Assembly: GCA_021784595.1 (NCBI GenBank)
Contig: JAJYHT010000062.1
Coordinates: forward strand, 1 to 64,000
Source: Bacillota bacterium
Lineage (GTDB): Bacteria > Bacillota > Sulfobacillia > Sulfobacillales > Sulfobacillaceae
Direction of reading: 5' to 3'
Length of the DNA stretch: 64,000 nucleotides
This document shows, in pieces, positions 1-8,692 of the stretch. A model generated the notes under the pieces. It was not told where the DNA came from. It was given only the letters and a program-made list of their open reading frames with translations, and did no database searches. A program made the position numbers and the translations under genes. Position 1 is the first letter of the stretch, and every line of letters starts with the position of its first letter.

Positions 1-336
1 CCGATCTACGATATCCTCAAATCTTGCAGAAATTTATGTTCCTATCAAGAGTACCTTGTGCTGAACCCCCCAGCAAGAGATTTTTGACGTGTGAGCTACC
101 ATGGGAACAGGCTAAAAAGTCATAGGTGTCGTAGACCGACGTCTCAATACACGACGCGCTTATTGAGGTGACATAATGTTAGGTCTTTGAACATGGCCCC
201 GATGCTCATGAGATAGGCGTTCCCTCATGCCAACACCACAAAAAATGTTGCGGAAATATTTCGTGGTGCAACGGCATCATTGCAAGAAGAACATGTTGGT
301 ATCACGGCTCATTTATTTGATTAGGTTGGGCGAATA
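1..336. other. Non-coding leader, no gene seen
   Basis: No reading frame with a credible ribosome site is visible on either strand. The stretch is the upstream region of the GGDEF gene and may carry its promoter, but I could not find a well-spaced -35/-10 pair. A gene to the left of the window might end near the first bases. Confidence 0.4.
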
Positions 337-1407
337 ATGCAATATGAAGACAAGGTTGAACGCATGGGAGACGGTTTGATGGAAAATCACCTTAGAGTGC
401 ATGAAGACATCGGTTCAGTGGTGACGATGGTAATGGAGACTTCCCGTGCTTGGGCTTGGGCGGAAAGAGGCCAGGACCTGTTCGAGCAGGTAGCGCGTTT
501 GTTTCAGCATCGTCTTAACGTGGATAGTGGGTACGTTGTATATCGTAAGACGGCGCTTTGGCGTGAACCCAACGATGAATTGCCCCAAATATACGCACCA
601 TGGGGCAATGTCGTCCCGGTTTTAAGCACTATTTCCGATCGGTTGAAAAAGCAGTTGAGTCATGCCGACCCTTTGCAGTATCTGTCAGAACAATGGCTGA
701 CGCGTGACCAGGTGCCGGAACTGGTCCGGGCAGATTGGGAGCAATGGGGATTTTGTGCTGGGGGGTCATGGCCCTTGACTCTTGGCGGGGAGCGAGTGGG
801 TGCCCTGATTTTGCGCCGGTCGAGAGTGCTGGCTAAAGATGACAGCATGGTAATGCATTTGGTTGCCCTGCAAATGTCCCTGGTGCTGGACTTGCTAAGG
901 TTGAGGAGAGTGGCCGAAGAGAGCAGCCAAAGGGATATATTGACCGGAGCTTATAACCGGCGGGGTATGATGGCTCGGCTTCCCAACATCCTCAATGAAG
1001 CTGAGACTCGGCAGCAACAAGTAATATTAGGAATCTTTGACGTGGACGACTTCAAGCAAATTAATGACCAGTTGGGCCACCCGCAAGGGGATCATGTCTT
1101 GCGGGCAGTCGCTGATGCGTTGCGCAGCCATGTTCACCCTGAAGATTTGGTGGCTCGCTGGGGAGGCGATGAGTTTGCGGTGGTTATAGTGGAGGATCCG
1201 CATGTCGTTATGTCTGAAGTTGTAAAAAGGGTCAGCGATGGGTTGAAATCCCTCGCGCAAGGGGTCTCGGTTAGTGCGGGTTGGGCTTGCTGGGGCCGCG
1301 ACGGACAAACGTGGGAGTCGGTTTACTCGGCCGCCGATCAGCGACTGTATCTGAATAAACGTCCAGGAATTGCGTCAAAACGGGAACAGCATAAAAAGTA
1401 TTGTTGA
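337..1407 (+). CDS. GAF-GGDEF diguanylate cyclase
   Basis: Predicted cytoplasmic cyclase making cyclic di-GMP from two GTP. Residues about 45-200 look like a GAF-type sensory domain. The GGDEF domain follows from about residue 205 (DxLTGAYNRRG) and has an intact active site, GGDEF at 276-280 preceded by RW. The usual inhibitory I-site RxxD five residues upstream is HPED here, so product inhibition through that site is probably lost. No membrane segment is seen. The ATG at 337 has only a weak ribosome site; an internal ATG at 379 with GGGAG eight bases upstream is an alternative start. The 3' end overlaps the next gene, so the receiver protein and the cyclase may be made together. The family call is secure; the signal sensed is unknown. 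Confidence 0.88.
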   Translation: MQYEDKVERMGDGLMENHLRVHEDIGSVVTMVMETSRAWAWAERGQDLFEQVARLFQHRLNVDSGYVVYRKTALWREPNDELPQIYAPWGNVVPVLSTISDRLKKQLSHADPLQYLSEQWLTRDQVPELVRADWEQWGFCAGGSWPLTLGGERVGALILRRSRVLAKDDSMVMHLVALQMSLVLDLLRLRRVAEESSQRDILTGAYNRRGMMARLPNILNEAETRQQQVILGIFDVDDFKQINDQLGHPQGDHVLRAVADALRSHVHPEDLVARWGGDEFAVVIVEDPHVVMSEVVKRVSDGLKSLAQGVSVSAGWACWGRDGQTWESVYSAADQRLYLNKRPGIASKREQHKKYC

Positions 1408-1858
1408 AGAAGAGGAAATGGCTATCGTTGCACGAATACGTTGGCAATTGGGACAAAAGGCTCCAATTAATTACGAAAGGGAGGGCCCTCAATCGAACAG
1501 ACAAACCCGCACGTGCACGATAGTCATACTGGAGCCCCAGACAAGTTTTTTGGACTGGCTCTACAATATGTTGCAGACCACTCCCGAATTTGATGTGGTA
1601 GGGTCGGCAAACACGTTCGCAGACGGACTCGAACAAGTCAAGCAGTTAAAGCCTGACCTGGTTTTAAGCGATGTGTGGCTGCCAGGGGCACAAGGCTTAG
1701 ACTTCCTTTACGTGTTGCAGTCTTTGGAGATGCCCCCGCGGATTGTGGTCATGGCTATGGATCCCGAAGTCGGTCCTTTGGTGGAAAAACTCGGGTTGGG
1801 TTTTGTCCTAAAAACCCAACTTTCGGTCGAACTACTCCGAGCGTGGTGTTTGCCCTAA
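1370..1858 (+). CDS. Receiver-domain-only response regulator, partly degenerate
   Basis: Residues about 49-162 form a CheY-like receiver fold. The phosphoacceptor aspartate is D101 in DLVLSDVWLPG and the conserved lysine is K148 in GFVLK. The acidic pair that normally binds Mg2+ near the first strand is Glu-Pro (55-56), and the usual Ser/Thr switch position appears to be Ala, so phosphorylation chemistry may be weak. No output domain follows; the protein stops right after the receiver fold. The start is uncertain: TTG at 1370 lies inside the preceding gene, and an ATG at 1418 with GAGG very close upstream is possible. The stop shares 4 bp with the convergent kinase gene. It could be the partner of that kinase. 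Confidence 0.7.
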   Translation: MRQNGNSIKSIVEEEEMAIVARIRWQLGQKAPINYEREGPQSNRQTRTCTIVILEPQTSFLDWLYNMLQTTPEFDVVGSANTFADGLEQVKQLKPDLVLSDVWLPGAQGLDFLYVLQSLEMPPRIVVMAMDPEVGPLVEKLGLGFVLKTQLSVELLRAWCLP

Positions 1859-3039
1859 ACCGTCTTCAACAGTGTAGCCTCAGATGACAAGGGTATCTCA
1901 CACATCATCCGCGTACCATGTGGAAACACTGATTCGAACTTTAGAAATCCCCCCGCCTGTTCGGCTCTCGCCATCATGGTCAAGACCCCCAATTGCGGGT
2001 CGGACGCCTCAGCCCAGCCGCGGCCATTGTCCTCCATCTCAATGACCAAGTCCTCTTTGCTGGTGACCGTCAATGCCAGGCTGACTGCGGTAGCTCCAGC
2101 ATGGTGGACAACATTGTTCAGCGCTTCTTCCAGGATGCGATAAGCTGCTAGACGGGTTTTTTCCGGGAACCGACTGTCCACTAAAGGGTCCCATTGCCGC
2201 AGATTGGAATCAATACGCACCTTAAGCTCCAATACATTATGGTAGCGGTAGGCAAGCTGTTCGACTGCGGGTATGAATGCTAACCGAATGATTGCGGGGT
2301 GGAGCTGGTGGCTAAGTTGCCGGATATCTTGATCGCGGACCGTATCGATGAGTGCCATGGTTTGATTTAATAAGTCTTCCGCATAGTGGGGATTGTCCAT
2401 GAGGCAACTTTTGCATTGTTGCAGTTGGTGCCACGCTACTAATAAATGGCTTTGAACTCGACCGTGCAAATGCTCGGCAATTTGCTGAGCGGTTCTGTCC
2501 TGCACGTCGGCAATCCGAGCAACCAGGGACAAAAGACGCCGATGTTCTTCCCGGTACCGATGTTCAGTTCGTCCCATCCGTTCCAATGCAGATGCTTCGT
2601 GGGCATAGGCGGTTAACAGTCGCACTTGGTCTTCGGTCAAGGGGCATTCGTGGGAGATAATCAACGCGGCTCGGACTCGGCCGCTGAGCGACACGGGGCA
2701 AATGACGAAATGATCCAAGCCCATGGAATGGGCTTGGATTGATGTGGCGGCATATTCATCGGTGGCGGACCATTGGCCTCTTTGCACGCGATTTTCATGA
2801 AATGCTCGGCGCCATAGTGCAGGGATAGCGGGAGAGTGACCTGGGGAATGGCGAAGCTTTTTGCATACTCCAGCCAGTTCACAGAGTGCTTCGCACGCTC
2901 TAGAATTTAATGGCGAGTGGATACATTCGGTTATCTCAACAGATTTTGGGGTAAATCGTAAATATTGCACCCATTGCCATCCGTTTTCCTTGTGGATGCG
3001 TTCCACGAATTCCTTAAAAACCTTAGAATATTGGTCCAT
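1855..3039 (-). CDS. GAF sensor histidine kinase, NarL/DesK type
   Basis: Soluble two-component kinase. Residues about 30-155 form a GAF-like domain. The dimerisation helix carries the phospho-accepting H192 in EHLHGRVQSHL, where the acidic residue that often follows the histidine is Gly; LHGxVQ variants exist in this family. The catalytic domain has an N box (EEALNN, N309), a G1 box DNGRG (337-341) and a G2-like segment (LGVLTMMARAE, about 350-360). No transmembrane helix is seen, so the signal is cytoplasmic. ATG at 3039 has AGGAGAACTGTCCC just upstream. It converges on the receiver-only gene with a 4 bp overlap and lies downstream of a paralogous pseudokinase. Confidence 0.85.
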   Translation of the reverse strand: MDQYSKVFKEFVERIHKENGWQWVQYLRFTPKSVEITECIHSPLNSRACEALCELAGVCKKLRHSPGHSPAIPALWRRAFHENRVQRGQWSATDEYAATSIQAHSMGLDHFVICPVSLSGRVRAALIISHECPLTEDQVRLLTAYAHEASALERMGRTEHRYREEHRRLLSLVARIADVQDRTAQQIAEHLHGRVQSHLLVAWHQLQQCKSCLMDNPHYAEDLLNQTMALIDTVRDQDIRQLSHQLHPAIIRLAFIPAVEQLAYRYHNVLELKVRIDSNLRQWDPLVDSRFPEKTRLAAYRILEEALNNVVHHAGATAVSLALTVTSKEDLVIEMEDNGRGWAEASDPQLGVLTMMARAEQAGGFLKFESVFPHGTRMMCEIPLSSEATLLKTV

Positions 3040-3307
3040 GGGACAGTTCTCCTTAAATTATAAGTGTTTTCACTCCGAAGGTTGAAATTTAGCAATATTG
3101 GTTATGAGAATTATCAGGAATAATTTGTCAGAGGCGATTTCGCCGTATCTTGTTGAAGTTCCTGCTATCCGTAAACTAGGAAAGGATAAATCGTTCGTCG
3201 CAATTCTGTAAATTCCGACGGTAATTGTAAACAATAATGTCGAAAAGGAATCAGTAATAGAGCCTATTGTCGGGGACTGGCGATAACATTGGAAAACCCG
3301 TGGGACC

Positions 3308-4477
3308 TTAGGTAGTCTCGGCACGGTCTAAAGCGACTGTTGTCATAGGTATGATAGCAATAAGCGACCAGCCATCGTGTGACCATATGGCTTGCCCGGT
3401 TAAGAGACGAACATGCTGGTCGATAAGGTCGCGAGACTGGGGCATTTGGTCTTTGCTAGGAGGAGAAACTAGTATGTGTAGCCACAATGCTTCTCTTGCC
3501 ACGGCCAATTTAACCTGGACCCGACGAGGAGACTGAAGCGTGTCCAAGGCTTGCAGGTGGGTTTGGGCAATGGTATATAGACCTAGGCGAACGCCTAGCG
3601 AGATTTGGTTGTGGGTTGGGTAATCCCATTGGATGACCGTGTCATCTATGAAAATCGTCATCTGGTGAGCGCTGTGACTTTGATTGATTAGAGAGTTGAG
3701 GGCTGGTACTAAACCTAAACGCAGAATTGGCGGGTACATGTTGTGACTTAATTGTTCGAGGTCATCTTGGGCGATCCCTGATAGTCGTTCTCGAATATCT
3801 AATAGAGTATCGCCAAGCGTCGAAGTGGATGACAACGATTCGAGAATGTCGTCAAGGCGCCACATCAAGGCCAAAAGCCTGGTTTGAATTTGACTAGCCA
3901 CCATATCCCCATATTGATAACGGTGTTGTGCACCTGTTGCCAGCCAACGTCTGCTGGCGCTCTGCAATGCTTCCAAATCCCTTCTTGTTGCGTGGGCATC
4001 CATCTCACTGCACCACAACAATGATCCCAGCGTTGCTAAAACGGTCAGCAAAGGTTGATTGGCAGCGGGTACCCCGTAAGCAATGATGGCGCCGGCGACC
4101 TGTCCTTGATACCATAAGGGGACCGCACAGATGTCTTGCAGAGCGGGGTAGGAGGCCAGGCTGTCACATAGCTCGGGGGATAGAATGTTGCTGAAAAACT
4201 CCTTTAGGGGAGCCTTTGTGGGCTCACCACGGAGGTACAGCTGATCCATCTTGGGGTTGGCAGTGGGACTATGGGTTCGATGAAATGGATCCACGGTGGA
4301 TACCAAGGTTTGCGTCACTAGAAGCAGACGATTGAGTTCAGGAGGCGTAAACTGGGATACGCCTATTACCTGCACCATCGCATGCGATGCATCATATTGG
4401 GTGATTTGCAACCAGCCAGACTGCAAAATTTCTCGCCATGCTTCTGCGACTGGTGACCATATCCGGGTGATGTCCAT
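3308..4477 (-). CDS. Degenerate GAF histidine-kinase paralog (pseudokinase)
   Basis: This 389-residue protein aligns along its length with the kinase encoded just downstream: a GAF-like half (about 20-165), then a helical segment with the shared signature QLSHxxxPxIxRLxxxPA. At the position of the phospho-accepting histidine the sequence reads VASQIQTRLL, with Ala (A194) in place of His. The N box asparagine and the DNGRG box are missing (IAQTHLQALD and LVSPPSKDQ stand there). The frame is open and the length is kept, so it looks like a maintained non-catalytic paralog rather than a pseudogene. Such proteins may act as heterodimer partners or ligand sensors for the active kinase; that role is inference. 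Confidence 0.72.
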   Translation of the reverse strand: MDITRIWSPVAEAWREILQSGWLQITQYDASHAMVQVIGVSQFTPPELNRLLLVTQTLVSTVDPFHRTHSPTANPKMDQLYLRGEPTKAPLKEFFSNILSPELCDSLASYPALQDICAVPLWYQGQVAGAIIAYGVPAANQPLLTVLATLGSLLWCSEMDAHATRRDLEALQSASRRWLATGAQHRYQYGDMVASQIQTRLLALMWRLDDILESLSSTSTLGDTLLDIRERLSGIAQDDLEQLSHNMYPPILRLGLVPALNSLINQSHSAHQMTIFIDDTVIQWDYPTHNQISLGVRLGLYTIAQTHLQALDTLQSPRRVQVKLAVAREALWLHILVSPPSKDQMPQSRDLIDQHVRLLTGQAIWSHDGWSLIAIIPMTTVALDRAETT

Positions 4478-4615
4478 CGACCTGTCCTAGCTACGGCTTA
4501 TTGTGTGACACTTTATACCGTAATGGGTGGATGTAAGGTTGCCAATCGCACTTGCGGGGTGAGATGGGAATTCACCCTCAGTCCCTCACGCAAGGACATA
4601 GAAAACCTATTGGGA

Positions 4616-4624
4616 TGGTATGAT
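4616..4624 (+). promoter_or_regulatory. Extended -10 promoter candidate
   Basis: TGGTATGAT matches an extended -10 element (TGnTATAAT with one change), 29 bases before the acetyltransferase start codon. No good -35 hexamer is present 16-18 bases upstream, which is common for extended -10 promoters. Confidence 0.35.
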
Positions 4625-4652
4625 GAGAAGTAAATGAATAGAAGGGATGTCG

Positions 4653-5534
4653 ATGTTGGACTTTCAAATAGCGAGGCATCGGGAACCTCAGCGATTTTTG
4701 GATGAGACTGGTGACTATCTGGTGGCGCAGGAAGCCTCCCATAATTTGATGCTTGGATTGCTGTTGGCGTTGTGTGAACAGCAAAATTCGATCCAGCCGC
4801 GCTACATGGCCACCATCCGCAGTGCAAAGGGAGGGATGGTTGGGGCAGCTCTTCGCACAGACCAGCACAATTTAATTTTGTCCGTGATCCCCGATGAGGC
4901 AGCAATCACGGCACTGGCAGCGGATGTACTGGCGGAAGACCCGGAGTTGCCGGGGATATTGGGTCCTAAAGAGAGTGCGGCACTGTTTGTTGCCAAGTGG
5001 CACGCTTTCACTGAGGACTTGGCCGTTTGTGAGGTGAAAGAGCGGATTTACGAGTTAACTGCCGTAAACCCTGGTCCAACCGGCAACGGCAGCGTCCGTC
5101 GTGTTGGGCTTGAGGACGTCTCGTGGCTTGTCCCATGGGTGGCTGACTTTATGGAGGAAGCACTGCCAGAAGTGGACGATGTCTCAAATCGCGCCAAACA
5201 AGCGGTCGAGCAGCGACTCGCTCGGGACCCTAAGCAGGGGGGATTCATGGTCTTAGAAGAGAATCATGAACCGTGCTGCATTGTGGGATATACTGGTCCG
5301 ACATCGACCGGAATTCGAGTTGCTCCTGTTTATACGCCTAAGAATTTGCGCGGCCGCGGGTATGCCACCGGGTTGGTCCGGCAAGTGAGCCAACAACTGC
5401 TCGATTGGGGCTATCAACGCGTATTTCTATTTACCGACCTGTCGAATCCGGTCTCTAACCAGATTTATCTGAATGTCGGTTATCGCCCGGTTCTCGACGT
5501 CGACCAATACCGCTTTCAACGGAGAAATTCGTGA
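4653..5534 (+). CDS. GNAT family N-acetyltransferase
   Basis: Two-part protein of 293 residues. The C-terminal half holds a typical GNAT fold with the acetyl-CoA loop LRGRGYATGLV and the later NQIYLNVGYRPV segment; the N-terminal half is a more divergent, GNAT-like or accessory region. The acceptor substrate is not evident. I chose ATG 4653 because GAAGGG lies 6 bases upstream; ATG 4647 would leave no spacing. The stop overlaps the GTG start of the potassium-channel gene by 4 bp (GTGA), so the two are translationally coupled. Confidence 0.8.
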   Translation: MLDFQIARHREPQRFLDETGDYLVAQEASHNLMLGLLLALCEQQNSIQPRYMATIRSAKGGMVGAALRTDQHNLILSVIPDEAAITALAADVLAEDPELPGILGPKESAALFVAKWHAFTEDLAVCEVKERIYELTAVNPGPTGNGSVRRVGLEDVSWLVPWVADFMEEALPEVDDVSNRAKQAVEQRLARDPKQGGFMVLEENHEPCCIVGYTGPTSTGIRVAPVYTPKNLRGRGYATGLVRQVSQQLLDWGYQRVFLFTDLSNPVSNQIYLNVGYRPVLDVDQYRFQRRNS

Positions 5535-6484
5535 CATTTCTAATTGGGATCTTATGGGAACGGGTGAAAAGGCACCAAATATGGTTCTTGATAGTGCTTT
5601 CTCTTACCACACTGGTCTTAGGGGCCGTGCTATTCGCGTGGACAGAGGGAGTGAATTTTTTTACAGCCCTTTATTGGGCGGTAACCACCGCTACCACGGT
5701 AGGCTACGGTGATGTCACTCCGCATAATTCCGCTGGACGTCTGGTGGCTATGGGAGTGATGCTGACGACTATTCCACTGGTGGGCGCGATATTTGCGACA
5801 TGGGCTGCTATCTTAGCGTCGGTCCAAATAAGGAGGATTTTGGGCATGGAGCACCGACTGAATGTGAGCAATCACCTTGTGGTCTATGGCTATAACGACA
5901 CGATAGCCCATTTGTTGACAGAATTAGTGGATGAAAAACAGGATGTGGTACTGGTTGCCGATGTGGATCCTGCCTCAGTTCCAGCGCGCATTCACCTACT
6001 GGTTGGCGACCCAACGAAAGTGGAAATGGTAAAAAAGGCCAACCCAGAAAAAGCTCGGCAAGCTCTGATTGCGGGAAACTCCGATGGGGACATCCTCATG
6101 ACGGCGGTCTTGGTCAAGCATGCGGCACCGCAATTGCCGCAAATGGCGATGGTGCAATCGGCCAAGGTAGCTTTAGCCCTGCAGGATTTGGGAGTAAACC
6201 ACACGATTGCGGCAGACGACTTGATGGGCCGTACCCTGGCCAAGAGTCTAGAAACGGCTCATGCCGCCGACTTGTTGCTCGGGCTTATCGGATCTGACAA
6301 ATATCAATTGAGAGAGCGTCCAGTCCAACCCACCTGGGTCGGCCAGACTCTGAGCCAAGTGCGAATGAGCTATGCGGGGCTGTTGCTGGGGTTGGTTCAG
6401 GACAATCAAGTGCTGATCGGCATAGGTCATGACCCGGTGGTTGGGGCTCACGATGCAGTTTTACTATTGGTGCCGGAACCTTAG
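5531..6484 (+). CDS. Two-TM potassium channel with RCK/TrkA-N domain
   Basis: Membrane channel for K+. TM1 spans about 18-37, the pore helix about 43-55, the selectivity filter is TVGYGD (56-61), and TM2 spans about 71-93. The cytoplasmic C-terminal part (about 110-317) is a Rossmann-type TrkA-N domain (HLVVYGYNDTIAHLL, where the glycine-rich loop is degenerate) followed by a TrkA-C-like end (VGQTLSQVR...LLVPEP). This is the classical MthK/Kch layout, in which ligand binding to the RCK ring gates the pore. GTG start overlaps the acetyltransferase stop. Role in K+ or membrane-potential homeostasis, useful at low external pH, is inference. Confidence 0.9.
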   Translation: MTFLIGILWERVKRHQIWFLIVLSLTTLVLGAVLFAWTEGVNFFTALYWAVTTATTVGYGDVTPHNSAGRLVAMGVMLTTIPLVGAIFATWAAILASVQIRRILGMEHRLNVSNHLVVYGYNDTIAHLLTELVDEKQDVVLVADVDPASVPARIHLLVGDPTKVEMVKKANPEKARQALIAGNSDGDILMTAVLVKHAAPQLPQMAMVQSAKVALALQDLGVNHTIAADDLMGRTLAKSLETAHAADLLLGLIGSDKYQLRERPVQPTWVGQTLSQVRMSYAGLLLGLVQDNQVLIGIGHDPVVGAHDAVLLLVPEP

Positions 6485-6546
6485 GGTGCATTGATTGAAT
6501 ATAGATAGGGAGATGAAGGAAATTAAGGAGACACGAGGGGGTCCTT

Positions 6547-7422
6547 ATGATGGGGTTTGCTTTAGCGTTATCGGGGGGAGGGTTGTTGGGCGCAGCCCAC
6601 ATCGGTGTGCTAAAAGCGCTTGAGGAGGAAGGCCTGAGACCGCAAGCGATGGCCGGCACTTCTGCTGGCGGGCTGGTGGGCGCTCTGTATGCTTTGGGCG
6701 TTTCGATGCAACGTCTGCAAGAGGTAGGCGCCTTAGTGACGGCCGCACCCACCGATTATTTTCATTTCAATGATCAGTTGTTGTCCGAATTTTGGCCATG
6801 GGATTCATCGCCTGCAACGGGGCTCATAAATCCCTCGCGATTTCTGAGCAGCTTGCTGGATTTGGCGCCGACAGCGGTGACGACCGCTGATTTCAAGATG
6901 CCGACCGTGATCACCGCAATGGATGTGGTCAATCTTGAGTCGGTGGCCTTTAGTAATTTCCCAGGTGTAGCACCTATGCGTGGGCACTGGACGGTTTATC
7001 AAAATGCTCCACTCGATTTGGCCCTCGGCGCCACAATGGCCTTGCCTGGCTTGTTTGACGCCCCGCGATGGGGCAATCGTGTTTTGATTGATGGAGGGAC
7101 GGCTGATACGCTACCGGCGGATTGGGCGGCCGCACTCTACCCAGGTCCGGTGGTGGCGGTCAATGTTGCGGTGCCTCCCGTTTTGCATGCCGACAAAGTA
7201 GGCATTGAAGAAATATTGTCGCGTGCAGAGCAATATGCCACACAAACCTTGTCACAACTGCGGATGTGGGGAAAACGCGTGTTTGTTATTGCGCCCCAGA
7301 CCCAGAACGTCCCGTTTTTCGGATTCAAGGATTACGATATGTTGGTTGACAGGGGTTTTCTCGCTGCCAAGCAAGCCATGTCACAATTGAAAAAGTTTAT
7401 TGCTGAAGAAGAATCCGGTTGA
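6547..7422 (+). CDS. Patatin-like phospholipase, RssA type
   Basis: Ser-Asp dyad lipid acyl hydrolase. The oxyanion loop is GGGLLGAAHIG (10-20), the nucleophile elbow GTSAG has Ser39, and the catalytic Asp182 sits in DGG. The 291-residue length matches compact bacterial RssA/YchK proteins without extra domains. No signal peptide is present, so it probably acts at the inner face of the membrane. ATG 6547 is preceded by GAGGGGG at proper spacing; the next ATG (6550) is equally possible. It stands alone, convergent with YjbQ. Confidence 0.88.
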   Translation: MMGFALALSGGGLLGAAHIGVLKALEEEGLRPQAMAGTSAGGLVGALYALGVSMQRLQEVGALVTAAPTDYFHFNDQLLSEFWPWDSSPATGLINPSRFLSSLLDLAPTAVTTADFKMPTVITAMDVVNLESVAFSNFPGVAPMRGHWTVYQNAPLDLALGATMALPGLFDAPRWGNRVLIDGGTADTLPADWAAALYPGPVVAVNVAVPPVLHADKVGIEEILSRAEQYATQTLSQLRMWGKRVFVIAPQTQNVPFFGFKDYDMLVDRGFLAAKQAMSQLKKFIAEEESG

Positions 7423-7431
7423 AGTGCCCCA

Positions 7432-7833
7432 CTAACCCTCAAGTGTTTGAATCCAAAGACTTCGATGTCGGGGACCATCAAATTCGCACAAATAGATTCC
7501 TTGCCATTGGCCTAGAACAAGCTGGCCCTGGTCCACAATGATGGTTGTACTAGGACCTACCAAAGAGGTCAGGATGTGGCTGTCGGAATTTCCCTCGCAA
7601 TGATGAAAACCAGCGAATGAGCGTGGTATACTCTGCTGCAGATATAGCAGAAAGTCGTCAATGACGTCGGGGTCCCAATTTTCGTTAATCGTGACAGCGG
7701 CCGTGGTGTGGGGAGAAAATATGGTCACCAACCCGTGTTCCAGCGGATGATCTGCGATGAGTTGGCGAATGTGGCTGGTAATGTCGATAAACTCCCGTGG
7801 CATTGTGGTGACGATCGAGATCTGTTGCAACAA
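7432..7833 (-). CDS. yjbQ: YjbQ/UPF0047 family protein
   Basis: Full-length 133-residue member of the YjbQ family, annotated in other genomes as secondary thiamine-phosphate synthase enzyme; the physiological role is not settled. Family hallmarks are FSPHTTAAVTINEN, the CEGNSDSHI block and LGQWQGIYLCEFDGPR near the C terminus. TTG start at 7833 follows AAAGGAG by about 11 bases. It is transcribed in the same direction as the creatininase-family gene 43 bp upstream and could share its transcript. Confidence 0.85.
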   Translation of the reverse strand: MLQQISIVTTMPREFIDITSHIRQLIADHPLEHGLVTIFSPHTTAAVTINENWDPDVIDDFLLYLQQSIPRSFAGFHHCEGNSDSHILTSLVGPSTTIIVDQGQLVLGQWQGIYLCEFDGPRHRSLWIQTLEG

Positions 7834-7876
7834 GTTTCTACGCTCTCCTTTCCCTGCCTGGAGGAAAGATTTCGAT

Positions 7877-8692
7877 TTACGGAGATAATGGTAGCAAGTG
7901 CTCTATGCTTAAGCGTTCAAACACATCTTCACCTCGACAATAATCGCGTAAGATATTGCCAAACATCTCGCCGTAACGTGCAAACCAGAGGGTGCCGAAA
8001 TGAGCTTGGGCTTCGGCAGGATATCCAGTATATCCTTGCCCTAGTGCAAAATTCTTTAAAGACCGCAGCTGCGCCATGACCTCAAATGTCATCGGCTGCG
8101 GTTCGAGATGAGGGAGCAACTGAGTTTTGACTAAATCCGGCCGTATCAGGAGGGTGTTCGAAGTTTCCATCAAACCTGCATGCACGTCGCCTGGCTTTTC
8201 ATACCCAAACACTGCTTGTGTGCGGTTATACGTGATGTCTTCCAAGGGGAATCTCTCATAACCACTGATATATCGGGTGCCATATTTTTGATTAATTTCC
8301 TGGCAAACTCTTTGGGTGGTTAAGACAAACGGAGGGTCTATATGAGAAGACACTAAAACCGCTTGATGAAGACCGTTGTCGGCATATGAAGTCAATACAT
8401 CACTTAAGAACGCCCGATAATGGTGTTTGCGGATGGATACAGACCCGGGAAATTCGCGTGACAACACAGCGGGTGTGAAGTAGAGAGGAGGAGCTTCAAC
8501 GACAATCTGGCCGCACTCGTCCTCCATAATTTCAGCCATTCTACGGCTCATTTCATTTGCTGCAAAGATGTCGGTGCCCAGCGGGAGATGGGGCCCGTGC
8601 TGTTCAGTAGGCCCTAAGACCATGAGTAAAATTCTGCGGGCGGGGTCCAACGCGTCAATGTCGGTCCAACTGCAAGATAATAGGTTAAGCAT
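7877..8692 (-). CDS. Creatininase/creatinine amidohydrolase family protein
   Basis: Predicted metal-dependent amidohydrolase. The N-terminal metal motif GPTEQHGPHLPLGTD is intact (E, H and D ligands). The second motif, NGHGGN in many relatives, reads SSHIDPP here, which keeps the histidine, and the later HAGExETS motif reads HAGLMETS. The changes point to a distinct subfamily, so creatinine is unlikely to be the substrate. Length (271) is normal. ATG 8692 has AAAGGA rather far upstream. The neighbour YjbQ gives no clue to substrate. Confidence 0.72.
   Translation of the reverse strand: MLNLLSCSWTDIDALDPARRILLMVLGPTEQHGPHLPLGTDIFAANEMSRRMAEIMEDECGQIVVEAPPLYFTPAVLSREFPGSVSIRKHHYRAFLSDVLTSYADNGLHQAVLVSSHIDPPFVLTTQRVCQEINQKYGTRYISGYERFPLEDITYNRTQAVFGYEKPGDVHAGLMETSNTLLIRPDLVKTQLLPHLEPQPMTFEVMAQLRSLKNFALGQGYTGYPAEAQAHFGTLWFARYGEMFGNILRDYCRGEDVFERLSIEHLLPLSP

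Noticed and set aside
3163-3175. TTCCTGCTATC shared with about 41816
   Set aside because: An 11-base repeat is expected many times by chance in 64 kb.
3070-3324. 84-codon minus-strand frame between the two kinase genes
   Set aside because: No ribosome site, composition unlike neighbours, overlaps the end of the pseudokinase gene.
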